Shown here one piece after another: positions 22,231 to 33,713 of a stretch of 64,000 nt of DNA. The position numbers were made by a program, and so were the translations under genes. The DNA comes from Brucella sp. BE17. GTDB taxonomy: Bacteria > Pseudomonadota > Alphaproteobacteria > Rhizobiales > Rhizobiaceae. The stretch is from contig NZ_CP154467.1 in assembly GCF_039545455.1 (NCBI RefSeq), positions 1,054,001 to 1,118,000 on the forward strand, written 5' to 3'. The notes below the pieces were generated by a model. That model saw nothing but the letters and a program-made list of their open reading frames with translations. It searched no databases and had not been told where the DNA came from. Position 1 is the first letter of the stretch. Each line of letters opens with the position of its first letter.

Positions 22231-22709
22231 TGAACCTTCCCCTATAAAAAATCTCGCATCAACGCCCGATAAGGGCCGTTTCACCAAAACGATCATGCGC
22301 GAATTCGGAGACAGCCAACGTCAAGCGGTGGCTACTCCGAACAAAAGCAGAGGAAGCATAGGCTTCGTGCGAACGGCAAGTTCCATTTCGATCGTAAAAC
22401 GAACCCTGTTTGAGACGAACTCCAGGACGCGTCGTCCCGAAAAGGCCAGTCTCACATCGGCTCAGATGGGCTGCTGATACGTGTTTCGGGTGGTTTCGTC
22501 AAGGGTATGCGCTGAAGTTTCTTTATCAGAACGCGCAATTCCAGCGACGCTACGGCCTCGAGACCGTATATTTCAGAGCAGGATATTCATATTGGCACTT
22601 ATTTCGCCATCGAAATCGTCATTTTTCTATGACAGCATGGCGTGAGCCCGGCTCAGGGGCTAATGAAGCATATCCGAGTCGAATATCAACCAATCTTTAA
22701 GGGTTTCCC
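22231..22709. other. Divergent intergenic region before rpsL
   Basis: This 479-nt stretch without a gene separates the str operon (leftward) from the plus-strand gene at 22710. It holds the candidate rpsL promoter at 22474-22502, leaving a leader of over 230 nt before rpsL. A second CTTGAC (complement of 22320-22325) has no matching -10. For the rightward gene, AAGGG sits 6 nt before the ATG but I see no clear promoter. Confidence 0.5.
22474..22502 (-). promoter_or_regulatory. Candidate sigma-70 promoter of the str operon
   Basis: On the minus strand CTTGACG (-35 TTGACG, complement of 22497-22502) is separated by 17 nt from TATCAG (-10, complement of 22474-22479). The CTTGAC form matches the rhizobial housekeeping consensus. 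It points at rpsL, about 240 nt downstream. Confidence 0.5.
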
Positions 22710-23021
22710 ATGTCGTCCACCACTCCATCCACAGACAACGATTCGCCCACCATTCATCTGATCATCGCAAATGTCTGGAACGAAGGTGAGGAATCGCCCC
22801 TCGAAGTCCATCTGCTGCTTAAAGAAAGTGAGAACGACGATCTCGTGCAGACGGTTTTGAGCATCCTCGCCGATGAAGGCTATCAGGAAGCCGAACTTCT
22901 GGAGATGGGCACCATCACCGAGCAGCCGGATGAAGAGCCGCATAAAAGCGCCTGGGAAACTGCCATCACCGGTCAGGTCGCATTGATTGAATTCGACGGG
23001 GATGATGAAGAGGACGAATAG
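22710..23021 (+). CDS. Small acidic protein of unknown function
   Basis: A 103-residue protein that I do not recognise. It is very acidic, with a DGDDEEDE tail, and has no cysteine, signal peptide or membrane segment. The central part (TIHLIIANVWNEGEESPLEV, then alternating helix-like stretches) looks like a small globular alpha-beta fold. The start has AAGGG 6 nt upstream. It forms a plus-strand pair with the LprI-like gene (44-nt gap) wedged between rpsL and rpoC, against the direction of the surrounding ribosomal genes. Codon use looks normal for the window. Confidence 0.8.
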   Translation: MSSTTPSTDNDSPTIHLIIANVWNEGEESPLEVHLLLKESENDDLVQTVLSILADEGYQEAELLEMGTITEQPDEEPHKSAWETAITGQVALIEFDGDDEEDE

Positions 23022-23065
23022 TTATTTCCAGTTTATGTGAGGCACTCTATTGTGTGAGGAACCAA

Positions 23066-23485
23066 ATGCATAAAATTAGATATATTTTAGCAACTGCCCT
23101 TCTTACAACGTGTCTTGCCAATACGGCTTTCGCCGACGAGCTGCCGGTGGAAAAAGGCGATGCCCTCTCGCAATGCTACGCGGAAATTGGTGTCAAGCCG
23201 CGCACCGAGCTGGAGTCCTGCCTCAACAATCACGCCGAAGAAGCCAAGAACGCACTCAAAGCGAAATTCACGGCAGTGAAGAAAGAAATCGAGGACACTG
23301 GTTCGTCTGCAAGTGAGGCGGCCGTCAAATCGCTCGAAGCTTCACAGGAAGCCTTCGAAGCTTTCAAGCGTGCTGAATGCCAGCGCGTGAGCGACGCCGC
23401 CATGGGCGGAAGCGGTGCAGGCGATTTCGCACGTGGCTGTGACATTGATCTCATGCGTTGGCGCACAAACCAGCTTGGCGAATAA
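23066..23485 (+). CDS. Secreted LprI/DUF1311-like protein
   Basis: A 139-residue exported protein. A signal peptide is clear (MHKIRYILATALLTTCLANTAFA, cleavage before DELPV). The mature part is helical and has four cysteines, near SQCYAE, ESCLNN, AECQRV and RGCDID, and an AFKRAECQ segment that recalls the lysozyme-inhibitor LprI N-terminal domain family (DUF1311). The start is the ATG at 23066 with GAGGA 5 nt upstream; an in-frame GTG lies 12 nt before it. Family assignment rests on pattern only; the role may be in the cell envelope. Confidence 0.75.
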   Translation: MHKIRYILATALLTTCLANTAFADELPVEKGDALSQCYAEIGVKPRTELESCLNNHAEEAKNALKAKFTAVKKEIEDTGSSASEAAVKSLEASQEAFEAFKRAECQRVSDAAMGGSGAGDFARGCDIDLMRWRTNQLGE

Positions 23486-23518
23486 AGACGCTTCTTACAA
23501 TTTTTAGCAAAACACAAA

Positions 23519-23550
23519 CAAAAAGGCCGCCCCGAAAGGCGGCCTTTTTC
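23519..23550. terminator. Bidirectional terminator between rpoC and the LprI-like gene
   Basis: The 7-bp GC stem GGCCGCC/GGCGGCC with A run on the left and T run on the right (23521-23549) works in both directions. It ends the rpoBC operon from the right and the plus-strand pair from the left. Confidence 0.93.
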
Positions 23551-23566
23551 ATGTCCTGACTGCCGA

Positions 23567-26500
23567 TCACTCGGCAGCGTTGTTGGTCATATCGGTCAGC
23601 ATCGCATTGGCTTCCTTTGAACCGGAAGACTTGCGGCGCTCGTCGATGATCAGATCGTCGCGTGCGGTTGCGATACGACGGATCTGGTTGGTCATGCCAC
23701 CCGTACCCGCCGGGATCAGACGACCGACGATGACGTTTTCCTTCAGACCCTGCAACGTATCCATCTTGCCTGCAACGGCGGCTTCGGTCAGTACGCGGGT
23801 CGTTTCCTGGAAGGATGCGGCCGAGATGAACGAAGGCGTCTGCAGCGAGGCCTTGGTGATGCCGAGCAGGACAGGATTGCCGGAACCCGGCTTCTTGCCT
23901 TCCTCGATCAGACGATCATTGATCTCATCAAGTTCGATGCGGTCAACATGATCACCCGGAATGTAGCCGGTATCGCCTGATTCAACGATCTCGATCTTCT
24001 GAAGCATCTGACGGACAATCACTTCGATGTGCTTGTCGTTGATCAGAACGCCCTGAAGACGGTAGACTTCCTGGATTTCATTGACGAGGTAGGAAGCGAG
24101 AGCTTCCACGCCCTTAATAGCCAGAATGTCATGCGGTGCCGGGTTGCCGTCGAGAATATAATCACCCTTTTCAATGGCGTCGCCATCCTGAAGATGGAAC
24201 GGCTTGCCCTTGGGGATCAGATATTCAACTGGCTCGACCGTATCGTCATTGGGTTCAATCACGATGCGGCGCTTGTTTTTATAGTCGCGACCGAAGCGGA
24301 TGGTACCATCGATCTCTGCGATGACGGCATGGTCCTTGGGACGACGTGCTTCAAAGAGTTCGGCAACACGCGGCAGACCACCGGTGATGTCCTTGGTCTT
24401 CGCACTTTCCATCGGCAGACGCGCGATAACATCGCCAGCCTTGACCTGGGCGCCCGGCTCGAACGACAGGATCGTTTCGACCGAAAGCAGGAAGCGCGCT
24501 TCGCCACCCTTAGAGAGCTTTGCGATCTTGCCGCTCTTGTCCTTGATGACAAGGGCAGGCTTGAGATCTGCGCCACGCGGGGTCGAGCGCCAGTCGATGA
24601 CCACGCGCTTGGTGATACCGGTGGATTCGTCCGCCGTTTCCTGCACCGAAAGACCGTCGACAAGATCTTCAAACTCGATCGTGCCTTCGACTTCGGTCAA
24701 GATCGGACGGGTATATGGATCCCATTCCGCCACGCGCTGACCGCGCTTGACCGCATCGCCCTCGTCCACGAACAGACGCGAACCATAGGTAACGCGGTGA
24801 ACCGCACGTTCCTTGCCAGTTTCATCGACGATGAGAACCGCCATGTTACGGCCCATCACAACGAGATTGCCATCGGCGTTGCGAACCACGTTGCGGTTAC
24901 GCAGCTTGACGGTGCCTTCGTAAGACGCTTCGAGATAGGAGCTATCCACCACCTGTGCAGTACCACCCAGGTGGAAGGTACGCATGGTCAGCTGTGTGCC
25001 CGGCTCACCGATCGACTGGGCAGCGATGACGCCAACAGCTTCACCCTGGTTGACCGGAGTACCGCGTGCAAGGTCACGACCATAGCAGGTGGCACAGACG
25101 CCGTTACGGGTCTGACAGGTCAGCGCCGAACGGATACGGATCGACTGGATACCAGCCTTCTCGATGATCTCGACGTCCTTTTCATCAATCAAGCGACCAG
25201 CTTCGACGATGGTCTCGCCGGTTGCCGGATTGATGACCGGGTCAAGTGCTGTACGTCCCAGAACGCGCTGGCCAATCGGTGCCACGATCTGACCGGCATC
25301 GACGATGGGCTGCATGGTGAGACCGATTTCAGCACCGCAATCGACTTCCGAAATGATCGCATCCTGTGCAACGTCCACGAGACGACGCGTCAGGTAACCC
25401 GAGTTGGCGGTCTTCAAGGCTGTGTCGGCCAGACCCTTACGGGCACCGTGGGTCGAGTTGAAGTACTCGTTAACCGTCAGGCCTTCCTTGAAGTTCGAGA
25501 TGATCGGGGTTTCGATGATTTCGCCCGACGGCTTGGCCATAAGGCCGCGCATGCCGCCAAGCTGGCGCATCTGGTTGACGGAGCCACGGGCACCCGAATG
25601 CGACATCATGTAGACCGAGTTCATCTGCTTCTGGCGACCGGTCACCGGATCGAATTCAACGGCCTTGATGCGGGCCATCATTTCTTCGGTGATCTTGTCG
25701 GTAGCCTTACCCCAGGCATCAACGACCTTGTTGTACTTCTCGCCCTGTGTGATCAGGCCGTCATTGTACTGCTGTTCGTATTCGGTCGTCAGCGCTTCGG
25801 TATCGGCAACGATCTTTGCCTTGCTATCCGGAATGACCATGTCGTCCTTGCCGAACGAAATGCCGGCGCGGCAGGCATGGGCAAAGCCCAACTGCATGAT
25901 GCGGTCACAGAAAATGACCGTCTCTTTCTGGCCGCAGTGACGATAGACATGATCGATCATCTTGGAGATGTTCTTCTTGGTCATCTCCTGATTGCAGATG
26001 TCGAACGACACTTTTGCGCTTTTCGGCAGCAGTTCGCCAAGGATCAGACGGCCCGGCGTCGTGTCGAAGACCTTCGATACGGGCTTGCCTTCTTCATCAA
26101 TGGTCTTGAAGCGACCCTTGATCTTGGTGTGCAGTGTCACGACCTTGTTTTCAAGCGCATGCTGCAATTCGCCCATATCGGCGAACATCATACCCTCGCC
26201 CGGCTCCTTGTCTGCCACGATCGACAGATAATAGAGACCGAGAACCATGTCCTGCGACGGAACGATGATCGGTGCGCCGTTGGCCGGATGCAGAATGTTG
26301 TTGGTCGACATCATCAGCACGCGGGCTTCAAGCTGCGCTTCAAGCGATAGCGGCACATGGACAGCCATCTGGTCACCGTCGAAGTCGGCGTTGAAAGCCG
26401 TACAGACAAGCGGATGCAGCTGAATGGCTTTGCCTTCGATCAGCGTGGGTTCAAAAGCCTGAATGCCAAGACGGTGCAGCGTCGGTGCGCGGTTCAGAAG

Positions 26501-27769
26501 AACCGGATGCTCACGGATCACTTCGTCAAGGATATCCCAGACTTCCGGACGTTCCTTTTCAACCAGCTTCTTGGCCTGCTTCACAGTCGAGGAGTAACCC
26601 TTGGCGTCGAGGCGGGCATAGATGAACGGCTTGAAGAGTTCGAGCGCCATCTTCTTCGGCAGGCCGCACTGGTGCAGCTTGAGTTCCGGTCCGGTCACGA
26701 TGACCGAGCGGCCCGAATAGTCGACGCGCTTGCCGAGCAGGTTCTGACGGAAGCGGCCCTGCTTGCCTTTAAGCATGTCGGAGAGCGACTTCAGCGGACG
26801 CTTGTTTGCACCCGTGATCGTGCGACCGCGACGGCCATTGTCGAACAGCGCGTCCACGGCTTCCTGCAACATACGCTTTTCGTTGCGAATGATGATGCCC
26901 GGTGCACGCAGTTCAATGAGGCGCTTCAGACGGTTGTTACGGTTGATGACGCGACGATAAAGATCGTTGAGATCAGACGTCGCAAAACGACCACCATCGA
27001 GTGGGACGAGCGGACGCAGATCCGGCGGAATGACCGGCACGATCTTCATGATCATCCATTCCGGGCGGTTGCCGGATTCGATGAAGTTTTCGACGATCTT
27101 CAGACGCTTCATCAGCTTCTTCGTCTTCAATTCGGAAGACGTTTCAGCCAGATCGACGCGCAGGTCTGCTGCAATTTTTTCCAGCTCCATCGAAGCCAGA
27201 AGCTCAAAAATTGCTTCCGCACCGATCAACGCCGTGAACTGATCTTCGCCGAATTCGTCGACTGCAATCATGTATTCTTCTTCCGAAAGAAGCTGGTGCT
27301 CTTTCAAGGAAGTCAGACCCGGTTCGGTGACGATGTAGTTCTCGAAATAAAGAACGCGCTCAATATCCTTGAGCGTCATGTCGAGAAGCGTGCCGATGCG
27401 CGATGGCAGCGACTTCAAAAACCAGATATGGGCAACGGGTGCGGCCAGTTCGATATGGCCCATGCGCTCGCGGCGAACGCGCGACAGCGTGACTTCAACG
27501 CCACACTTTTCACAGATGATGCCCTTGTATTTCATACGCTTGTACTTACCGCACAAGCATTCATAATCCTTGATCGGGCCGAAGATGCGCGCGCAGAAGA
27601 GACCATCGCGTTCTGGCTTGAACGTGCGGTAGTTGATCGTCTCCGGCTTCTTGATCTCGCCGTATGACCAGGACAGAATCTTCTCAGGGCTGGCGATCGA
27701 GATTCTGATGGAATCGAACGTTTGCGCCGGAGCCTGAGGATTGAAAAGATTCATGACCTCTTGGTTCAT
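23567..27769 (-). CDS. rpoC: DNA-directed RNA polymerase subunit beta prime
   Basis: A 1400-residue beta prime subunit. The N-terminal zinc site reads [19 protein letters not shown], the catalytic magnesium motif [12 protein letters not shown] is at about residues 458-470, and a second cysteine cluster lies in [16 protein letters not shown]. The trigger-loop region and the C-terminal [20 protein letters not shown] follow. Length is normal for alphaproteobacteria. It follows rpoB by 201 nt and ends at a bidirectional terminator. Confidence 0.99.
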   Translation of the reverse strand: MNQEVMNLFNPQAPAQTFDSIRISIASPEKILSWSYGEIKKPETINYRTFKPERDGLFCARIFGPIKDYECLCGKYKRMKYKGIICEKCGVEVTLSRVRRERMGHIELAAPVAHIWFLKSLPSRIGTLLDMTLKDIERVLYFENYIVTEPGLTSLKEHQLLSEEEYMIAVDEFGEDQFTALIGAEAIFELLASMELEKIAADLRVDLAETSSELKTKKLMKRLKIVENFIESGNRPEWMIMKIVPVIPPDLRPLVPLDGGRFATSDLNDLYRRVINRNNRLKRLIELRAPGIIIRNEKRMLQEAVDALFDNGRRGRTITGANKRPLKSLSDMLKGKQGRFRQNLLGKRVDYSGRSVIVTGPELKLHQCGLPKKMALELFKPFIYARLDAKGYSSTVKQAKKLVEKERPEVWDILDEVIREHPVLLNRAPTLHRLGIQAFEPTLIEGKAIQLHPLVCTAFNADFDGDQMAVHVPLSLEAQLEARVLMMSTNNILHPANGAPIIVPSQDMVLGLYYLSIVADKEPGEGMMFADMGELQHALENKVVTLHTKIKGRFKTIDEEGKPVSKVFDTTPGRLILGELLPKSAKVSFDICNQEMTKKNISKMIDHVYRHCGQKETVIFCDRIMQLGFAHACRAGISFGKDDMVIPDSKAKIVADTEALTTEYEQQYNDGLITQGEKYNKVVDAWGKATDKITEEMMARIKAVEFDPVTGRQKQMNSVYMMSHSGARGSVNQMRQLGGMRGLMAKPSGEIIETPIISNFKEGLTVNEYFNSTHGARKGLADTALKTANSGYLTRRLVDVAQDAIISEVDCGAEIGLTMQPIVDAGQIVAPIGQRVLGRTALDPVINPATGETIVEAGRLIDEKDVEIIEKAGIQSIRIRSALTCQTRNGVCATCYGRDLARGTPVNQGEAVGVIAAQSIGEPGTQLTMRTFHLGGTAQVVDSSYLEASYEGTVKLRNRNVVRNADGNLVVMGRNMAVLIVDETGKERAVHRVTYGSRLFVDEGDAVKRGQRVAEWDPYTRPILTEVEGTIEFEDLVDGLSVQETADESTGITKRVVIDWRSTPRGADLKPALVIKDKSGKIAKLSKGGEARFLLSVETILSFEPGAQVKAGDVIARLPMESAKTKDITGGLPRVAELFEARRPKDHAVIAEIDGTIRFGRDYKNKRRIVIEPNDDTVEPVEYLIPKGKPFHLQDGDAIEKGDYILDGNPAPHDILAIKGVEALASYLVNEIQEVYRLQGVLINDKHIEVIVRQMLQKIEIVESGDTGYIPGDHVDRIELDEINDRLIEEGKKPGSGNPVLLGITKASLQTPSFISAASFQETTRVLTEAAVAGKMDTLQGLKENVIVGRLIPAGTGGMTNQIRRIATARDDLIIDERRKSSGSKEANAMLTDMTNNAAE

Positions 27770-27930
27770 GCCGTTCTCCTTAAGGGCGATCCGTCGCCCT
27801 GTGTGTCGTCGGTGACAGGTATTCTGCCATCCAGAAAAGAAATCGCTGTATTAAACAGTCTTAAAACTGGTCTGCCTTCACTCATTTCCTGACGTAAGGC
27901 GAAATGCTCGGCTTAGTGGAAATGAATATA

Positions 27931-27964
27931 GAGGCGCACCACGGCAAGACCATGGCGCGCCTTT
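27931..27964 (-). promoter_or_regulatory. Intercistronic hairpin after rpoB
   Basis: AGGCGC (27931) and GCGCCT (ending 27962) form the outer stem, and CCACGG/CCATGG the inner stem, of a hairpin immediately after the rpoB stop. On the transcribed strand it is not followed by a U run. It sits in the 201-nt rpoB-rpoC spacer and may affect mRNA stability or processing. Confidence 0.4.
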
Positions 27965-27970
27965 GATGTT

Positions 27971-30900
27971 TTATTCCGCCGCGTCCGGCAGGGCCGGCTG
28001 TTCGGCGTCACGCGTATCGTCGAGCTCGACATTGAGGCCAAGCGAGCGCATTTCCTTGACGAGAACGTTGAAGCTCTCCGGAATGCCTGCCTCGAACGTG
28101 TCGTCGCCGCGAACAATCGCTTCGTAGACCTTGGTACGGCCTGCCACGTCGTCAGACTTTACCGTCAGCATTTCCTGCAGCGTGTATGCTGCACCATATG
28201 CTTCCAGCGCCCAGACCTCCATTTCGCCGAAACGCTGTCCGCCGAACTGGGCCTTACCGCCCAGTGGCTGCTGCGTGACGAGGCTGTAAGGTCCGATCGA
28301 ACGCGCATGGATCTTGTCGTCGACCAGGTGGTGGAGCTTCAACATATAGATGTAGCCCATAGTCACCTGACGGTCGAACGGCTCACCCGTACGGCCATCA
28401 TAAAGCGTCGACTGACCAGAGGTTGCCAGACCAGCACTTTCGAGCATCGCGTTGATATCGGCTTCCACCGCACCGTCAAAGACCGGCGTTGCAATCGACA
28501 CGCCGCGCTTGACCTGGTTAGCCAGCATGACAACGCTATCGTCGTCATAAGAGCGGATCGGCTCGTTACGGTCATTGTCCGGGTAGATGTGCTCAAGCGT
28601 ATCACGCAACGGCTGAATATTCGCCGTCTCACGATAGGCATCGATCAGCTGCCCGATCTTCCTGCCCATACCTGCACAGGCCCAGCCGAGATGGGTTTCC
28701 AGAATCTGGCCCACATTCATTCGGCTTGGCACGCCAAGCGGGTTGAGCACAATATCGGCATGCGTACCGTCTTCGAGGAATGGCATATCCTCGACTGGCA
28801 GGATGCGCGAAACCACACCCTTGTTGCCGTGACGGCCAGCCATCTTGTCGCCCGGCTGGATCTTGCGCTTCACAGCGACAAAGACCTTGACCATCTTCAT
28901 GACGCCTGGAGGCATCTCGTCGCCGCGCTGCACCTTTTCGACCTTGTCCATGAAGCGGGCTTCGAGCAGCTTCTTGGAATCATCGTACTGGCTACGCAGA
29001 GCTTCGAGTTCGCTTTGCAGCTTTTCGTCGTCAAGCGCGAACTGCCACCATTGCGAACGTGGATACTCAGCGCGGATTTCCTCGCTGACCGTGGTGCCCT
29101 TCTTAAAGCCCTTCGGTCCTGCAACAGCCGCCTTACCATCAAGCATATCTGCAAGACGGCCATACGTGTTGCGGTCGAGGATCGACTGTTCGTCGTCACG
29201 GTCCTTGGCGAGACGCTCGATTTCCTCGCGCTCGATCGCCATGGCGCGTTCGTCCTTTTCAACGCCGTGGCGGTTGAAAACGCGAACTTCCACGATCGTG
29301 CCGTAGGTTCCGGGCGGCATGCGCATGGAGGTGTCACGCACATCCGATGCCTTTTCACCAAAAATGGCGCGAAGAAGCTTTTCTTCCGGCGTCATCGGGC
29401 TTTCACCCTTTGGCGTGATCTTGCCGACGAGAATGTCGCCAGGATGCACTTCGGCACCGATATAGACGATACCGGCTTCGTCGAGGTTTTTCAGCGCTTC
29501 TTCCGAAACATTCGGAATATCGCGTGTGATTTCCTCTGGTCCAAGCTTGGTGTCACGGGCGGCAACTTCGAATTCCTCGATATGGATCGAGGTGAACACG
29601 TCATCCGAAACTATTTTTTCGGAAAGAAGGATCGAATCTTCGTAGTTGTAGCCATTCCACGGCATGAACGCGACGAGCACGTTACGGCCAAGCGCCAGAT
29701 CACCGAGATCGGTCGACGGACCGTCAGCAATGATATCACCCTTGCCGATGCGATCACCCACGCGAACGAGCGGACGCTGATTGATGCAGGTCGACTGGTT
29801 GGAACGCTGGTACTTCTGCAGGCGGTAGATATCGACGCCGGATTTCGAGGCATCGAGTTCTTCCGTTGCACGGATCACGATACGGGTCGCATCGACCTGA
29901 TCGACGATACCGGCACGACGCGCACCAATGGCAGCGCCTGAGTCACGTGCCACAACCGCTTCCATGCCAGTGCCAACGAACGGTGCTTCAGCACGTACGA
30001 GCGGAACCGCCTGACGCTGCATGTTCGAGCCCATCAGAGCGCGGTTAGCATCGTCATTTTCAAGGAACGGAATGAGCGCCGCTGCAACCGAAACCAGCTG
30101 CTTGGGCGACACGTCCATCAGGTCCACGTTTTCACGCGGCGCCATCATCACTTCACCGGCATGACGGCAAATGACGAATTCGTCAACGAAACCACCACCG
30201 GCGTCGAGCTCGACATTGGCCTGAGCGACCGAATGCTTGGCTTCTTCCATGGCCGACAGATAGACGACATCGTTTGTCACCTTGCCATCGACAACCTTGC
30301 GATACGGGCTTTCGATAAAGCCGTACTTGTTGACGCGGGCAAAGGTTGCAAGCGAGTTGATCAGACCGATATTCGGGCCTTCCGGCGTTTCAATCGGGCA
30401 GATACGTCCATAATGGGTCGGATGAACGTCGCGGACTTCAAAGCCGGCACGCTCGCGGGTCAAACCGCCCGGTCCAAGAGCCGAAAGACGGCGCTTGTGG
30501 GTGATTTCCGAAAGCGGGTTGGTCTGATCCATGAACTGCGACAGCTGCGAGGAACCGAAGAACTCGCGTACCGCAGCAGCTGCAGGCTTCGCGTTGATCA
30601 GATCCTGCGGCATCACCGTATCGATTTCGATCGAGGACATACGTTCCTTGATCGCGCGCTCCATACGCAGAAGACCGACGCGGTACTGGTTCTCCATCAA
30701 TTCGCCGACAGAACGCACACGGCGGTTGCCGAGATTGTCGATGTCGTCGATTTCACCGCGACCGTCACGCAGTTCAACCAGCATCTTGACCACGGCCAGA
30801 ATGTCTTCCTTGCGCAGTACGCGCACGGTATCTTCGGCATCGAGATCGAGACGCATGTTCATCTTGACGCGACCCACGGCCGAAAGGTCGTAGCGTTCTG

Positions 30901-32104
30901 CATCAAAGAACAGCGAGTTGAACATGTTCTCCGCTGAATCAATTGTCGGCGGCTCACCGGGACGCATGACACGGTAAATGTCAAACAATGCATCCTGACG
31001 GCTTTCGTTCTTGTCGACGGCCAGCGTGTTGCGGATATAGGCACCGATGTTCACATGATCGATATCGAGAACGTTGATTTCTTCAACGCCGGTATCGAGC
31101 AGGGATTTCAGCACCTTTTCGTCAATTTCATCACCGGCTTCGAGATAAATCTCACCGGTCTGGTAATTGACGATATCCTCGGAAAGGTAATTTCCGAACA
31201 GGTCGTCTTCCGTTGCCTTGATGGCCTTCAGACCCTTTTCGGCAAGCTGACGCGCCGAACGTGCCGTCAGCTTCTTGCCAGCTTCGAGCACGACTTCGCC
31301 CGTATCCGCATCCACGAGATCGGAAATGATCTTCATGCCTTTGAAACGGTCAGCGGAATAAGGGATGCGCCAGTTTTCACCGTCACGGCTGAATGTGACA
31401 GTGTTATAGAAGGTCGAGAGAATTTCCTCGCCATCCATGCCAAGCGCCATCAGCAGCGTTGTCGCTGGAAGCTTACGGCGACGATCGATACGTGCATAGA
31501 CCACGTCCTTGGCATCGAATTCGATGTCAAGCCACGAACCGCGATAAGGAATGACGCGGGCTGCGAACAGGAGTTTGCCCGAGGAGTGCGTCTTGCCCTT
31601 GTCGTGATCGAAGAAGACGCCCGGCGAACGGTGCATCTGCGAAACAATCACGCGCTCGGTGCCATTGACGATGAAGGTGCCGTTGTCAGTCATGAGCGGC
31701 ATATCGCCCATGTAGACGTCCTGCTCCTTGATGTCCTTGATGGACTTCGCACCGGTATCTTCATCGATATCGAACACGATCAGACGCAGCGTCACCTTGA
31801 GCGGTGCCGAATAGGTCAGATCGCGCTGACGGCATTCGTCAACGTCGAATTTCGGGAGTTCGAATTCGTAACGCACGAATTCGAGCATGGAAGCGCCGGA
31901 GAAATCCTGGATCGGGAAAACAGACTTGAAAACCGCCTGCAAACCTTCATCAGAACGCCCACCCGCTGGTTCCTCAACCATGAGGAACTGGTCGTAAGAT
32001 GCCTTTTGAACCTCGATAAGGTTCGGCATCTCGGCGACCTCTGGGATCTTTCCGAAAAATTTGCGTACGCGCTTACGACCATTGAAAGAATGGGTCTGAG
32101 CCAT
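27971..32104 (-). CDS. rpoB: DNA-directed RNA polymerase subunit beta
   Basis: A 1377-residue beta subunit. The rifampicin region (about 517-541: [20 protein letters not shown], then [10 protein letters not shown]) is wild type at the classic Asp, His and Ser positions. The C-terminal segment [20 protein letters not shown] and the catalytic-centre region [15 protein letters not shown] are present. It follows rplL by 264 nt, with hairpins between, and precedes rpoC. Confidence 0.99.
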   Translation of the reverse strand: MAQTHSFNGRKRVRKFFGKIPEVAEMPNLIEVQKASYDQFLMVEEPAGGRSDEGLQAVFKSVFPIQDFSGASMLEFVRYEFELPKFDVDECRQRDLTYSAPLKVTLRLIVFDIDEDTGAKSIKDIKEQDVYMGDMPLMTDNGTFIVNGTERVIVSQMHRSPGVFFDHDKGKTHSSGKLLFAARVIPYRGSWLDIEFDAKDVVYARIDRRRKLPATTLLMALGMDGEEILSTFYNTVTFSRDGENWRIPYSADRFKGMKIISDLVDADTGEVVLEAGKKLTARSARQLAEKGLKAIKATEDDLFGNYLSEDIVNYQTGEIYLEAGDEIDEKVLKSLLDTGVEEINVLDIDHVNIGAYIRNTLAVDKNESRQDALFDIYRVMRPGEPPTIDSAENMFNSLFFDAERYDLSAVGRVKMNMRLDLDAEDTVRVLRKEDILAVVKMLVELRDGRGEIDDIDNLGNRRVRSVGELMENQYRVGLLRMERAIKERMSSIEIDTVMPQDLINAKPAAAAVREFFGSSQLSQFMDQTNPLSEITHKRRLSALGPGGLTRERAGFEVRDVHPTHYGRICPIETPEGPNIGLINSLATFARVNKYGFIESPYRKVVDGKVTNDVVYLSAMEEAKHSVAQANVELDAGGGFVDEFVICRHAGEVMMAPRENVDLMDVSPKQLVSVAAALIPFLENDDANRALMGSNMQRQAVPLVRAEAPFVGTGMEAVVARDSGAAIGARRAGIVDQVDATRIVIRATEELDASKSGVDIYRLQKYQRSNQSTCINQRPLVRVGDRIGKGDIIADGPSTDLGDLALGRNVLVAFMPWNGYNYEDSILLSEKIVSDDVFTSIHIEEFEVAARDTKLGPEEITRDIPNVSEEALKNLDEAGIVYIGAEVHPGDILVGKITPKGESPMTPEEKLLRAIFGEKASDVRDTSMRMPPGTYGTIVEVRVFNRHGVEKDERAMAIEREEIERLAKDRDDEQSILDRNTYGRLADMLDGKAAVAGPKGFKKGTTVSEEIRAEYPRSQWWQFALDDEKLQSELEALRSQYDDSKKLLEARFMDKVEKVQRGDEMPPGVMKMVKVFVAVKRKIQPGDKMAGRHGNKGVVSRILPVEDMPFLEDGTHADIVLNPLGVPSRMNVGQILETHLGWACAGMGRKIGQLIDAYRETANIQPLRDTLEHIYPDNDRNEPIRSYDDDSVVMLANQVKRGVSIATPVFDGAVEADINAMLESAGLATSGQSTLYDGRTGEPFDRQVTMGYIYMLKLHHLVDDKIHARSIGPYSLVTQQPLGGKAQFGGQRFGEMEVWALEAYGAAYTLQEMLTVKSDDVAGRTKVYEAIVRGDDTFEAGIPESFNVLVKEMRSLGLNVELDDTRDAEQPALPDAAE

Positions 32105-32288
32105 CGTCGCTCCTCGTTCTATAGCCTTGCGGCTTGCTCACGCCTTGCGGCCTTTATCATGCCCCGCATTACTGCGGTCATTCCAGCCCATGCTTTTTTC
32201 CAAAAATCGGTCCGAATTCGGAAAACCAACATGTGCAATGTTCTTAACGGTCTAAAACCCGTTTTCTGAAAGCCGCTTTGCGACCCTC

Positions 32289-32356
32289 AGAAAAAGGGTT
32301 TCAGTCGATTAATCCACCCAAGGGTGGAAACTGGCGGATGGAAACCCATCCGCCAG
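32289..32356 (-). promoter_or_regulatory. Hairpin cluster in the rplL-rpoB spacer
   Basis: Downstream of the rplL stop there is a perfect stem CTGGCGGATG/CATCCGCCAG (32331-32356), then CCACCC/GGGTGG (32314-32327), then a smaller ACCCT/AGGGT pairing near 32283-32300. Partial attenuation between rplL and rpoB is known in E. coli, and these stems are in the corresponding place. The weak U tracts suit partial rather than full termination. The rest of 32105-32368 shows no gene. Confidence 0.6.
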
Positions 32357-32368
32357 AAAAATCCGAAC

Positions 32369-32743
32369 TTACTTAAGTTCAACCTTGGCGCCAGCAGCTT
32401 CCAGCTGTGCCTTGAGCTTCTCAGCTTCGTCCTTGGTCGCGGCTTCCTTGACAGCCTTAGGAGCTGCTTCAACGAGATCCTTGGCTTCTTTCAGGCCAAG
32501 ACCGGTGATTGCGCGAACTTCCTTGATCACGTTGATCTTGTTAGGACCGCCATCAGCCAGAATTACGTCAAATTCGGTCTTTTCTTCAGCGGCGGCAGCA
32601 GCAGCGCCACCACCAGCAGCAGCGACAGCAACAGGAGCTGCAGCCGAAACGCCCCACTTCTCTTCGAGAAGCTTGGAAAGCTCAGCAGCTTCCAGAACGG
32701 TCAGGGCCGAAAGGTCTTCAACGATCTTTGCGAGATCAGCCAT
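32369..32743 (-). CDS. rplL: 50S ribosomal protein L7/L12
   Basis: A 124-residue L7/L12 stalk protein that recruits translational GTPases. N-terminal dimerisation domain ([20 protein letters not shown]), an alanine-rich hinge ([18 protein letters not shown]) and the C-terminal domain ([20 protein letters not shown]) are all present. It is 51 nt downstream of rplJ. Confidence 0.98.
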   Translation of the reverse strand: MADLAKIVEDLSALTVLEAAELSKLLEEKWGVSAAAPVAVAAAGGGAAAAAAEEKTEFDVILADGGPNKINVIKEVRAITGLGLKEAKDLVEAAPKAVKEAATKDEAEKLKAQLEAAGAKVELK

Positions 32744-32794
32744 TTTTGTAATTCCTATAGTTAAGGTTTGAACTGTTGTTTGTGAGAAACGGCC

Positions 32795-33313
32795 TTAAGC
32801 CGCCTCGTTCTTCCGGGCATGCGCGCCGATAACGCGGGCGATCTGGCCCGCCGGAGCGCTTGTAAGCACTGCAAGACGCTGAGCCGGGGTCTGGATCATA
32901 CCAACCAGCTTTGCGCGCAGTTCGTCGAGCGACGGGAGCGAAGCAAGCGACTTGATGCCATCGGCATCCAGAATCGTTGCACCCATCGCACCACCAAGAA
33001 CAACGAGCTTTTCGTTCGTCTTGGCGAATTCGACTGCTATTTTCGGAGCGGTGATCGGATCGTTTGCATAAGCAACGACTGTCTGACCCGTAAACAGGCC
33101 ACCAATTTCTTCCGCTTCCGTGCCTTGAAGAGCGATTTTGGCAAGGCGGTTTTTCGCGACTTTAACGGACCCACCAGCATCACGCATCTTGGAACGAAGA
33201 TCGCTCATCTGCGCAACGGTGAGACCGGTATAGTGGGCCACGACGACCGAACCGGACTCTTTGAAAGCGCCGTTCAGCCACGCGACAAATTCGCGTTTTT
33301 CCGCTCTATCCAC
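32795..33313 (-). CDS. rplJ: 50S ribosomal protein L10
   Basis: A 172-residue L10, the base of the L12 stalk. The start is a GTG (33311-33313 on the complement) preceded by GGAG. The protein begins [20 protein letters not shown] and has [20 protein letters not shown]. The 400-nt leader upstream is the expected place of L10-L12 autoregulation. It is followed by rplL. Confidence 0.98.
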   Translation of the reverse strand: MDRAEKREFVAWLNGAFKESGSVVVAHYTGLTVAQMSDLRSKMRDAGGSVKVAKNRLAKIALQGTEAEEIGGLFTGQTVVAYANDPITAPKIAVEFAKTNEKLVVLGGAMGATILDADGIKSLASLPSLDELRAKLVGMIQTPAQRLAVLTSAPAGQIARVIGAHARKNEAA

Positions 33314-33713
33314 TGTGTCTCTCCAGTTGACAGGACCAACGTGGCCCTGCCGGGTTGCCTTTGCCGATCACATCTTGCGACCTGATCGACGTTCGAGGAT
33401 CCTGTCCCCTTCAGCGCGAACCCGAAAGTCCTCGCCCAAGGCAACTACGGTTCAAACCTCGCATGCGCTTTCACGCGAAACCAGGTTATTCCACGTCTCA
33501 TGCAGGCTTTGGGTTTAAGACGCACATCCGTGGATGATTGCCGCCTGCAGTCTCGGACAGGATAACCGGATTTTCATCCGGCTATCCGGGTCATACGACC
33601 CGGAATTCTTGCACTTTGCCTCGCCTCAGTCACCTTCGGCAAAGCGGGTGTGCCACCCTTGATGCTTTCTCAACGAAAGCATCAGGCCCCGGAAAACCGG
33701 AGCCTTCAATTAA
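33314..33713 (-). promoter_or_regulatory. rplJ leader region (L10-type) with several hairpins
   Basis: This 400-nt gene-free stretch lies between rplA and rplJ. After the rplA stop come a GGCTCCGG/CCGGGGCC hairpin (near 33685-33704), a perfect 9-bp stem GATGCTTTC/GAAAGCATC (33661-33683), a 7-bp stem CCGGGTC/GACCCGG (33586-33603) and CCGGAT/ATCCGG (33566-33581). Just before rplJ the RNA contains ACGTTGGTCCTGTC, a context seen in L10 leaders. Autogenous binding of L10-L12 is inferred from other bacteria. A separate rplJ promoter may also be here. Confidence 0.55.

Noticed and set aside
21859..32104. Antibiotic-resistance changes in rpsL and rpoB
   Set aside because: S12 Lys43 and Lys88 and the RpoB rifampicin-region Asp, His and Ser residues are all wild type.
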